Program-made: the position numbers and the translations under genes
Notes under the pieces: generated by a model
Database searches by the model: none
What the model saw: the letters and a program-made list of their open reading frames with translations, nothing else
What the model was told of the DNA's origin: nothing
Shown here: one piece after another, positions 1-52,649 of the stretch
Numbering within the stretch: the first letter of the stretch is position 1
Layout of the letters: each line of letters starts with the position of its first letter
NCBI RefSeq assembly: GCF_020382885.2
Contig: NC_058510.1
Location: 6,940,862-7,004,861, forward strand
From: Scatophagus argus
Lineage: Eukaryota > Chordata > Actinopteri > Scatophagidae
Direction of reading: 5' to 3'
DNA length: 64,000 nucleotides

Positions 1-401
1 GTTACTGCTCCACTGGGTTCAGAGCTAAGGCTAAGCTAGCACACATGAGCTGTTTTCAGTTTCTCTCTTGACTGCTGTCAGGCGACACCAACAGCTCTGT
101 TAGGTGTCTGAAAAGCGGCCTTCCATTCGAGTCCACTTTGATTTGGCATGCCGAGACAAGCGAAAGCGGTGTATCGTCTGTCAGATGTTACCAGTTGAAA
201 CGTGAAACTCTTTATTAGGTGTCAGTGTGTGTTTCTGAGCAGCTTACAGCAATTAAACTCGCATTAGTGAACTTGTGAATGAACACAAAAATGTAAATTG
301 AGCTGTACTGTAATTTTAAAGCACAGTGCAGTTGTGATGTGAGTTGTTGAGGCTTCACTGACTTCCTAACTGACAGATCTGCCTCACTGCTCCCTCCTCA
401 G
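1..401 (+). other. Intron of the MEKK2/3-like gene, upstream part
   Basis: This stretch ends in a pyrimidine-rich tract and a CAG acceptor at 399-401, so it is the 3' part of an intron whose donor lies outside the window. No coding segment or repeat is recognised in it. Confidence 0.7.
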
Positions 402-6539
<6,138 letters not shown>

Positions 6540-8515
6540 GGTGCGTGGATCTCCTCCCCTCCCCTGCCTGCGAGGCCTTCACGGCCCCGACGCCTCCTCT
6601 CCTCTCCGGCCCGCCCCGTCCCCTGGACTCCCACCATCCTACTGTTACCAGGACCCAGGGCTCAGTATCACTCCAGCTTCCTGCCCTGCTATCTTTCACC
6701 AGTGTCTGCCTGGTCAGGACCACCACATCTCTCGCCAACTAGCTCAACCTGGATTTTTCACAGAGAGGCCAGGTTGATTGCATCAGACCTCCAGAGTACT
6801 CCGAGGCACAGAAGTGTCATTCCCCCAGGAGGGGAGCAATGAGACAGCACTTTGCAGCCTCACAAGCTACAGACTGCTGTCCTCTAACAAGAGCAGGAAG
6901 TGGCCCAAGTTAGAGAGCAGGGATGTCTCAAGCCTTTCTGGGTCTTTGTACTCACTTACTGCTGCAGAACAGTGTCTAGGTTTGGACGTCATCATGACTG
7001 ACCGCTGACATTGATCACATGTGACAGTACTCTAAGTTACTCATCAGCTTAAGTTAGCTGTGAGGGAAATTAAGATGGTAAAATATTTTTATATGACAGA
7101 CAATAACGCATACAGAGTCATCTTAGCAAATGAGTTTTCTACTGTCAGCTAAAAAACGTTTAAATGTATTTTTGTCAACGCCTTACAATCAGAATTTGTA
7201 AGCAAGAATGTCTTTTTTTTAAAGCATCTTAGAGGGTTGCACTACCCTACTTTCATAGCACTCACAAGCCCATTTAGAAGGATTGTCAACATTGCACTTT
7301 TGATATCATGCATTGAAATATTTCCAACATGCAAGATAATCAACTGAGGAGATATTTTTTCTATGTGAAGCCTTTTTTATATACAATTTCATATTGAGAA
7401 TTGTGTGGATTGTTCCAGATGAAAAGAAAAAAAAATACAAACTTTTACATTAGTGTGCAATGACTTTTAAGCAATACCAACACCTCTGTTGGCGTCTGTG
7501 ACATCCATTCCAGCTTCCCATGCAGTGAGCCTTGGGTCCACAGGAAGAAAAAAAAAAACAAAGTGGCCAAAGAAAAGTTTCAGTGAAAGAAACTTTCGAC
7601 GATGTTAGACTAAAGTTAATGTGCAGTATTAGTCATGTTGGATTGTTTTGTCACCTCAGAGCCCTGTAGCCTTTCCTATGTTATGGCAGCTTTGTGCACA
7701 GTAAACTGCACAGACCAAATCAGATGCATTGACGTCACATCGTGTTAGTATGAAAAACATGAATTGAATGAATTAGACTGAAGCAAGAGTCTCATTTATG
7801 GTTTTGTTCTATGAATCTTGTCACCCCATGCCTTTGCATTGCTTCCCACACTTTATGAATGGATGACTTAGTGACCACTTGGCAGCACACCTCACTCTGT
7901 GTAACGTCATGTGACATGTCGCCAAAAAAGGGGTCCAGTTGGGACGACGGAGCTGAACGCTGTATTCTTTAAAGTAATGAGATGATACTTTAACGGAGGA
8001 GATCGACATTGGGGTGTGGTGGCTAGCTGTGATGCAGTGGCACTTAAGGAATGATCAAATCTTTTTCGACCCTTGTTAGTGCCTTATCTGGATCTTCTTG
8101 TAAACACAAATGTTCACTGCCAAAGCCGAAAGCTTCTTAATTAGGTGAGCAGCTGTTCAGTAAGAGAGCACACACAGGATTTGCTTTATTTACTTTTTAA
8201 GTTTTTTTATACTGCAAAAATATACTGTAAATATATATTGTTCTGCACTTTTTTTTTTAAGAAATTTCTTTACATTATATACAAATCTATTTGATGAAAT
8301 AGCTACGGTATATAGTAGATTGTACTGTGATTTAGACAGGACTATGTATGATTGTCTCTTTGAGAGCTGTAGGCAGTATGAAAAGGCTGGGAGGCTTTCG
8401 ATTGGGACATAGTTTGTTTTGTCTTAATGACAAAGCCTTGAAACATGAAATGTATCAAGTCATTGATCTTTTGTACATTTAACTTAATAAATCCAAGGTC
8501 TAAGACTATTTTGTT
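6540..8515 (+). other. 3' UTR of the MEKK2/3-like gene
   Basis: Non-coding sequence follows the stop codon and becomes increasingly AT-rich. The first strong poly(A) signal is AATAAA at 8486-8491, preceded by AT-rich sequence, so the transcript probably ends near 8510. This gives a 3' UTR of about 2 kb. The end is inferred from the signal alone. Open frames over 6367-6777 in other phases are by-products of the GC-rich last exon. Confidence 0.6.
8486..8491 (+). terminator. Poly(A) signal of the MEKK2/3-like gene
   Basis: Canonical AATAAA hexamer, followed within about 25 bases by a T/G-rich stretch (TATTTTGTTGTG), which is the usual arrangement of a cleavage site and its downstream element. 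Confidence 0.6.
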
Positions 8516-8805
8516 GTGATTTTATTGATTATGAAAAGTATTACATTTGCCCTTGTTATTTTTTTTTCCACTTCCGTTAAGATATTGGTCTTTATATTTT
8601 TGGCACTACATTATCTGATTCACAAGGCATTATACAATATTTTCTTGTTCCTTTTTTAGTTCCTTATTTGATTTTTAACAACCACAACAGTGCATAAGGA
8701 AGACAAAAAGGAGAGAAAATACCACGTGCACTTCAAAATTTACAGTTTTTAGTTTTAAATGAACCACAACAAAATATGTTGATTAATGGATTGGATTTAG
8801 GCATA

Positions 8806-8985
8806 TACACTCACTGGCCACTTTATTAGGCACAATCTAATCCAATGCATCAGCTTTGCTATAAATTCTGGTGGTGATATTAAGAGATCATTAAGTTATA
8901 TGTTATGTTATACATTCTTCTAGGCGATGTGATTGAGGTGGAACACCCAGATGAAGCGCTGTGCTGGTTAAAACACTCTACATCA
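8806..8985. repeat. Dispersed fish repeat fragment (begins CACTCACTGGCCACTTTATT)
   Basis: The segment opens with a sequence I recall as the edge of a high-copy repeat in many fish genomes (CTCACTGGCCACTTTATTAGG). The following 150 bases (TATAAATTCTGG, then TTATACATTCTTCTAGG) fit the same family. No target duplication or opposite end was found, so the boundaries and class are uncertain. It lies between the MAP3K 3' end and cry-dash, so it may reach into the cry-dash promoter. Confidence 0.5.
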
Positions 8986-9176
8986 GCTCTGTAGCTTGAG
9001 GCAGCTGTTGTGCTGTTGAACAACCGCTTACGAAAGCTGATGTTTTGTAACGTCGTGTCTGCGAGCGTGACGGACTCGTCGCGACGAGCAGCAGACACCG
9101 TGGACCGACAGAGCGGAGGACGCCGTTCACTGTGCGTGTTTCTGATACAAATATTGCTGCTATATTGAAAACAAGT
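8986..9176 (+). promoter_or_regulatory. Putative cry-dash promoter and 5' UTR
   Basis: A locally CpG-rich block (9050-9125) lies directly upstream of the cry-dash start codon. It holds the E-box-like CAGCTG at 9002-9007 and the D-box-like GTTTTGTAAC at 9042-9051, which differs by one base from a consensus RTKAYGTAAY. No TATA box is evident. The promoter role is inferred from position and composition. D-box control of light-induced repair and clock genes is known in zebrafish. Confidence 0.4.
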
Positions 9177-12100
9177 ATGTCTGCCTCCCGCACAGTCATA
9201 TGTTTACTAAGAAACGACTTGCGTCTCCACGACAATGAGGTAAGAAACTATCACGAGTGAATGTATGCACGAAATTGGACCCAGTTTATCTTTGGTGCAC
9301 ATTAAACTAAATAGTAAGCATGTTTATTTAACGCTGTGTGCCTGATCTTCGACATTTATTACGATAATGTCATTATGAGAACATTTTGTGCGTATTATGT
9401 AGCAAGTTTTCTCCTAGCATCAAGCTAGGTCTGTTCAGCTACCAGCAACAAAGTCATTTCCGGTTTTTTCCTCCTTGGGAATAAAGGTTCTAAGAATCAA
9501 AGTTAAATTTAACCTTTGAATTCGTCACAAAACTGTTCAGATTAAGTGTAAAAATGTTATTCCTGACATACCTTTTCCTCATCTTGTAATATTATGTTTA
9601 CCAATCTTTTTTATAACTTATTCGGGAGAATAAATTAATAACGTGCGACTTGTGGTTGCATTTTTCAGAATAAAAGACATGGTTTTCCAAATAAAATTTA
9701 AATATATATATGTGTGTGTGTGTGTGTGTGTTTGCTGCAATTGTAATTTGGATAATTTGATAATTTTTGTAAACAGATGATGGTATGACCTATTCTTTGT
9801 ACTCTTTACATGCAGCTTTTCTACTGGGCTCAAAGAAATGCAGAGTATATTGTCCCATTATACTGCTTTGACCCCAGACATTATGTGGGAACATACAACT
9901 ACAACCTACCAAAGACTGGGCCTTTCCGCCTGCGCTTCTTACTGGAGAGTATCAGTGACCTCAGAGACACATTGTTGAAGAAGGGCAGGTAACTAAACTG
10001 TTATTCGTTGACTGTTCCTTATGCTTATCACCTCAATTTACATGTCTTCTGCTGCTTTATTTACATCGCAGACTTTCTCCACAGTTCAGCTCTGTCGTTG
10101 TTTTAGCACTGAAGAGCCATACAAGGTTGAGAAGTGATCACAAAGTTTTGTATTGTGTTATTTTTGCACACACACTTGTGCAAACCTTGTCTTCAGCTCT
10201 CTAGGATTTAATGTCTACAGATGTAACAGGATCAGGACACACCTGGGGTTATAAGGGGTTATGTTGTCTTTAACGTTAGTGGTGCACACATTGTTCCCAT
10301 CATTTTTTCCGGTTGGCGGGGGGGGTTACTAGCTCAGGATGCAGCTTGCCTGCCATGGTGTTAACTTTTGTGCGTGTGTTTTCTTTTTATGCGTGTGACA
10401 GCAACCTCGTAGTGAGACGGGGTAAGCCAGAGGAGGTGGTTGCCGACCTCATCAAGCACCTTGGCTCTGTCAGCGCTGTTGCTTTCCATGAAGAGGTATT
10501 TTTTAAAAAGTCTTTCTCTCACTGTAATTGTCACAACCTCGTTACATCGTCTGGTGATTTTGACATGATTTTTCCCTCATGCTATCATGTTCTAGGTTAC
10601 TTCAGAAGAACTGACTGTTGAGAAACAGGTGAAGGACGTCTGTGCACAGTTGAAGGTCAAAGTTCACACATGTTGGGGGTCTACACTGTACCACAGAGAT
10701 GATCTTCCATTTCACCACATGTCCAGGTGAGAGAGCATATGGCTTGACTGGGATGTTTTTACATTTTGTGTGAGATTATGTAGATTAAGTAGTATTATGT
10801 GCTTAGAATATCTCATATCATGTGTTTTTTTTTTGTTTTTCTTCCTTAGGCTGCCTGATGTGTACACTCAGTTCAGGAAGGCAGTGGAGACCCAGAGCAG
10901 TGTGAGGCCTGTGATCCCAACCCCCGAGCAGCTAAAACCTCTTCCCCAAGGGCTGGAGGAAGGATCCATTCCTACAGCAGAGGACCTGCATCAGACAGGT
11001 GAATAACCCTGGTGGTTAAATTCATACCGTATGCCTTGTGTTTTCCCTTTGTACTTTGTGTTCTGTGAATTTGCAGTAATGACAAAACTGTATCAGTATC
11101 ACCAAGACAAATGCGGCTCAATTTATTTTATGTGCTTTTTAAATTGACTTTTATGCAAATATTTCTTACATGCTGTTGCCAAATAAGAAGTGAAAATTGC
11201 ACATTTTATGCAGTGCTTCTGCCGAGTAAATCCGCATTGCTGCTACTTTCAGAAATCAATAGGCAAACTGCTGAGCACAGATTTCCTCATTAAGTGCCAG
11301 TGAGCACACAGGCTTGACTTCCATGTATACGATTAAGCTTTTATGATTCTGTGTGTCTTTAATGTGCACCAGGGAGTGTTTAAGACATTTGAATTCAATA
11401 ATGCTGAAATTGCTTTTTTTAAATTATATTCTTGCAGAGCCTGTGACTGATCCTCGCTCAGCCTTCCCTTGCAGTGGTGGTGAAAGTCACGCTCTGGCCA
11501 GACTCAAACACTATTTCTGGGACACTGTGAGCACAACTTCCATTATACTCATACGGGGAAGTATTAACTACTGTGTGGTGTATTCATAATGAATATATTT
11601 TCTGTTTTGTAGGATGCAGTTGCAACTTACAAGGAGACTCGTAATGGCTTGATTGGTGTGAACTATTCCACTAAATTCGCACCTTGGTGAGTGATCATCT
11701 CTTTTACTGCTGAATACCCACCAGAGGTTAATGTTCCAAGTAAATAATTCCTAAAAAATCTGTCTGTAACCGCGCTGTAATTCTGTAGGTTGGCGTTGGG
11801 TTGCGTTTCGCCCAGGTATATTTATCATCAGATCAAGCAGTATGAGAGGGAGCGAACAGCCAATCAGAGTACATACTGGTGAGTCATGATTTTGAAAGGA
11901 CTTAAATACCAAGCAGTACTGTGTAATCATGCCCCACTGGTATATGTACAACAGCTCACCAGGTGTTTTAGTGCTGGATCTGTAGTTGATAAAGTCAGGC
12001 TACAGTGTTTTAGAAAGTACAAATACATTCGGAGAATGATCAGTTTTTAATGGAAAAGAAATATACTCTATCGTCGAACACTGCTTAGTCACAAATGATG

Positions 12101-13697
12101 CAGTTTTGTTTTCACCTTCTGACGATCTTCACTGCTGTCTTTCAGGGTCATTTTTGAACTTTTGTGGAGGGATTACTTCAAGTTTGTAGGTGTCAAATAT
12201 GGAAACAGACTGTTTCAGGTCAAAGGTAAAATGGGCTAAAGTTTTCAGCTGTTTTATTTCATTTTTTTTCAATACACTGTAAATGAATGTAAAGCTCACG
12301 GTGATCTCATTTTAGGACTTCAAGACAAATCTGTTCCATGGAAAAATGACATGAAGCTTTTCAATGCATGGCAGGGTTTGAACGTTTTTTTTTTTCTTCC
12401 CTTCACAAAATATCCTTCATCAAAATTCAAGTAGTGTCCCTCAGACGTGCACTGAATGCACATATATCAGTACCTGAAAATATGTACCTTTTGTAATTAC
12501 AGAGGGACGAACGGGAGTGCCCTTTGTGGATGCCAACATGAGAGAGCTGGCACTGACAGGCTTCATGTCCAACAGGGGGCGGCAAAATGTTGCTAGCTTC
12601 CTCACAAAAGACCTGGGCCTGGATTGGAGGATGGGAGCTGAGTGGTTTGAATACCTTCTGGTAAGTGGTGAAGGCCAGGTTTTAAATCAGTTTGGACCTG
12701 CTGTTTTTAGGCCATAACTCATCTTCTGTTGTGCAATAGCAGAATTAAAGTTTAAAGTTTTTTTCAGTATTGCGCTCAGCATATGAGTCTTTTTCATTCT
12801 TACACATAAAAGATGACACTCACAAGCGCCTCTGCCTCATTATTGCAAAATTTTCCTCCACAGATTGATTATGATGTCTGCAGCAACTATGGCAACTGGC
12901 TATACAGTGCTGGAATAGGAAATGACCCCAGAGAGAACAGGAAGTTCAACATGATCAAGCAAGGCCTCGACTACGACAATAATGTATGTTTTGAGAAGGT
13001 GCATGATTCGCTGATTTCATTTCCTGTTGACATTTGTCTGGACCTTGCCGTTCTTTGTGGCCGACATGCTGTCTTGCTGATGATGAAAACTGAGATGATA
13101 ATCTCATCTGCTTTAGGGTGACTATGTGCGCCAATGGGTTCCTGAGCTGCAGGGGATCAAGGGTGCAGATGTGCACACGCCTTGGACCCTCAGCACTGCT
13201 GCGCTGTCACATGCTCGCGTGTCCCTTGGTGAGACCTACCCCACCCCCGTCGTCATTGCGCCTGAATGGAGCAGACATGTTAACAAGAAACCGGTGGGTG
13301 TTTGAGAAAAGGGAAGTGGATGGTGTGTGTTCTGCTGCTGTAAAAGCTCTGCGCTGAAGTATAATTTTTCAGATCCTTAGATTTGATAGTGGAGTTACTT
13401 TACACTTCTGCTCCTCTACATTTATGTGAATGGGGCATCGGTATATTTACTAAAAAAGATTTGAGTACTTCCACAACTGGCGGACAATAATACTCAGTGA
13501 TTCAAAAACTGAACAAGCAGTGTTGCAGAACTGTCTTCTTTTAAGTCATCACAGCAGGGCAAACGTTTGTTTTTCGGTTTTCTTTTCAGATGGGCCCGGG
13601 CCCTTCGCCGAGAGGAAAGAAAGGCCCATCTCACACTCCTAAACAACATCGGAACAGAGGCATAGATTTCTACTTTTCCAGAAGCAAAGATCTGTGA
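9177..13697 (+). CDS. cry-dash: Cryptochrome DASH
   Basis: Flavoprotein of the photolyase/cryptochrome family. Family members bind FAD and an antenna cofactor and repair cyclobutane pyrimidine dimers in single-stranded or looped DNA using blue light. Exons: 9177-9239, 9816-9988, 10402-10495, 10596-10726, 10850-10998, 11438-11526, 11613-11686, 11789-11878, 12146-12225, 12316-12375, 12503-12660, 12864-12983, 13117-13293, 13590-13697. The predicted 521 aa matches the usual length of about 520. The N-terminal photolyase fold shows [12 protein letters not shown] and [11 protein letters not shown]. The FAD-binding half shows [43 protein letters not shown] and [12 protein letters not shown], which are hallmarks of the DASH group. 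The basic tail ([17 protein letters not shown]) is typical of animal CRY-DASH. The start was chosen because it gives the conserved N-terminus and a clean donor after HDNE. No disabling change was seen. Confidence 0.96.
9702..9730. repeat. (TA)n(TG)n microsatellite in cry-dash intron 1
   Basis: A compound run of AT then TG dinucleotides in intron 1 (9240-9815). The rest of that intron is AT-rich with no recognised element. Confidence 0.85.
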
Positions 13698-14155
13698 TCT
13701 GCCTCAACACAGACACTGAACACGTCGGCGGATGCTCGGGGGATGGAAACTCCAGTGATGCAAACTTGGGCTGTTGCTGTAAAATCAGTGTTGCTCACAT
13801 GCTGGTTTAGGGAAGCTAATTTGCAGATGAAGCACGTGATCCTACTCATTCTTGAATACTTGAATTTCACTGATCTATATGTAACTGTGCCAGCAGTTCC
13901 TTAGAAAAGTCATGCTCATATAGCACACCTCATGGACTTCTTTTTATGTTTCCTGTTACGCTCAAGCAGCAGTGAAAGCCACACTGCGGCTTTTAGCTTT
14001 GATGGAGTAGATCAGCTATGATAATCTAACTTTCCACTGATGTTTTGGGGCAGACTGTTTTTCTTAAATGTCTTTTTTGGATATACAGCTGTTAAGCTTT
14101 TTTATATTGCCTATTTGTGGCAGTTATAAAAATAAAACTGGTAAACTGAAGTGTG
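13698..14155 (+). other. 3' UTR of cry-dash
   Basis: Non-coding sequence from the stop codon to a poly(A) signal AATAAA at 14131-14136, followed by a T/G-rich segment. The end near 14155 is inferred. It leaves only about 450 bases before the myd88 start codon. Confidence 0.6.
14131..14136 (+). terminator. Poly(A) signal of cry-dash
   Basis: Canonical AATAAA followed by GTGTGTTAAGTTGTTTT, a GU/U-rich downstream element. Confidence 0.6.
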
Positions 14156-14599
14156 TTAAGTTGTTTTAAGTGACTTTGTTATGCTAAGGCAGTAAATTAC
14201 AGCATTGGAATGAATCTTGATGTCTTGATTTCAACTCAAAAGAAGGTGGAACCATTGGCTTTCAGTGGACTGTAGGCAAGAAAAGAGAACAGAAACTAAT
14301 TTCTGTTTTTCCGCCAACAATTTCCTACTTCAAACCACTTCGCCGAAAAGCCATAATCTAGTAGAAGTGCACTTTGGGGACCAGTGGTTTATGTAGGACC
14401 AGGTCTGTCGGACTGTCTGCGAGCCACATATCCTCCCACTGAGTGACGCAGCCCGCTGCAAACACCAACTGACATCACTTCCGTGTTGTTTCTTCATGTG
14501 AACTCTTCACTACCTGACACCAGGCCGTGTGTCGTTGTGATGTTCTTACTATTTAACTAAAGCCTGTCGTGTCCCGAAAGTCTCTGGAAACTTTCCAAC
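14156..14599 (+). promoter_or_regulatory. Putative myd88 promoter and 5' UTR
   Basis: The compact gap between the cry-dash poly(A) signal and the myd88 start codon must hold the myd88 promoter unless an upstream exon exists. No TATA box is clear. A perfect 13-base palindrome with centre C, TGGAAACTTTCCA, lies at 14585-14597, two bases before the ATG, and contains GGAAA/TTTCC half-sites like those bound by Rel proteins. Function is inferred only. Confidence 0.4.
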
Positions 14600-18341
<3,742 letters not shown>

Positions 18342-18960
18342 TCATGGACCAGTTAATCTTGTCTAAAGGTGGCTTTTCATTCCATCAGTGAAAATGTTGA
18401 ACAATGGCCAAAATTACAGATACAAGTGTGTACTATTGCTTGTTATCTTGCTCTGCTGGCCTCTGAGTACACTTGTCATTTACTGTGTGTATACAGTACA
18501 TATTATAATGCTACTATTTGTGTTTCCTAAGATCACATTGTGATTTCTGAATAGTATCATCATGAAAGTCAAGCTGCACAAGGATACCAGAAATATCAGA
18601 AAGGTGTTCACTGTCCAAAGCCGTGATAACGTTATTGAAATTTCAAGAGTAACGTGAACAGATCTGTTCGTATGTGGGACAACATTTACCAGATTCTCTG
18701 TAAGTTCAGTTTCTTTTTGTGCTGGCCACTTCCTCTTATGAGTCGGCTTGTACATGAGATTGGAGATTAAGAGGAAGAGATATTGTGTGTGTTACTTCCA
18801 CTTCAGATCATTCACTGCTTGACACCTGCCTTTTCCTCTCACATCTGTCATGAATTTGATTTTGTATATTTGATATAGTTTTAGAAAGAGTGAATTCATT
18901 CTACTTGAATAAATGGTCTGAATATGATTTTCACAAAATAAATACAATACCTTTTTGAAA
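18342..18960 (+). other. 3' UTR of myd88
   Basis: Sequence after the myd88 stop carries two poly(A) signals, AATAAA at 18908-18913 and 18937-18942, so the transcript probably ends near 18960. Confidence 0.55.
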
Positions 18961-18964
18961 TGGC

Positions 18965-19995
18965 AGTTTTCTTTTATTTTCAAAGCCTGTGCACTGTCAC
19001 CAAAGCAGAGTGTGTTCTGGACTCCAGCAGGTGTCTCCATTGTACAAGTCCAGCATGTTATAAAATGCACCAGAGGTGTCGCTAATTGAATGCTACTAGG
19101 AAGTATATCTCAGCACATTCTATGCTTAACGTATGAGCAACCAATCACAGAGCAGCGTGCGTGGTACTGTCCAATCAGAGGACAGGATGTTGGCGGAGCA
19201 ACACGCCTGTTTTCATACGCTTGACTTGTGGGCTCTTTCCCCCTGAGTTTTTCCTTTCAGGTAGCACTTGCTAGACTGTTTAATGTCTAAGCATACCCCG
19301 TCAGTCAAATTGCCCCGGGTAGAGAAGAGCCAGGACTGAAATGTGCTAATCTGAACAAGAAATATACGATAGGATTTGTTTGCTGTTTGACAAGAACTAA
19401 TGCCTGCAAGGGTTGACTCGGGCGTAAGCTCCGGTATTTCGGCCGTCCGCCATTAAAAGTGTGGCGGAAACCAAAGACTTGATTCGTTGGAGGCATGTTA
19501 TATCTAATATTTAAACACGCTTTGTAGTTGACTATGTTTGCTAGTAAAATTCAGAGACACGATTATGCATGAAAGTCTAAATAGCTCGAAAATATAGCTC
19601 GTAATTTCGTGTAGCTAACGTTGTAAATAGTCGGGTTTCTGTCATTATATGCTTGGCGCAGTCTTGTTAGCTGTCAATCAGTGCTTATTTACTCACAGAT
19701 ACATGTCTCTACCTACTTAAAGCGGAATTCGAATTTCAGGTTACAGTGCTGCATGACATCCCACACTCAATATGTCTGCCGGGAAGGTCCACATTAGCTC
19801 AGTAGGAATGCGGTAGGCGGGGCTGCTAGGCTAGTGTCAAACTTTGGGAATGACAGGAGTGCTGCAGGATTCGCAAAGAAGGGGAAGTGTCGCCCTTGTT
19901 GGTCCTGTTTGGATTAACTTTGACTTCTTTTTACGCACAGTCTTTGGATTCACCACCCTTCTACAGACTGTAAGGCCTCAGCAGACTCCTCAGCC
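18965..19995 (+). promoter_or_regulatory. Putative oxsr1 promoter and 5' UTR
   Basis: Two CCAAT boxes in the same orientation lie at 19141-19145 and 19171-19175, spaced 30 bases apart, with CpG-containing sequence downstream and a GC-box-like GGCGGGGC at 19816-19823. A pyrimidine tract ending CGCACAG at 19934-19940 looks like a splice acceptor, so the 5' UTR may be split, with an upstream non-coding exon somewhere in 19180-19700. Start-site position is not determined. Confidence 0.45.
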
Positions 19996-52649
<32,654 letters not shown>

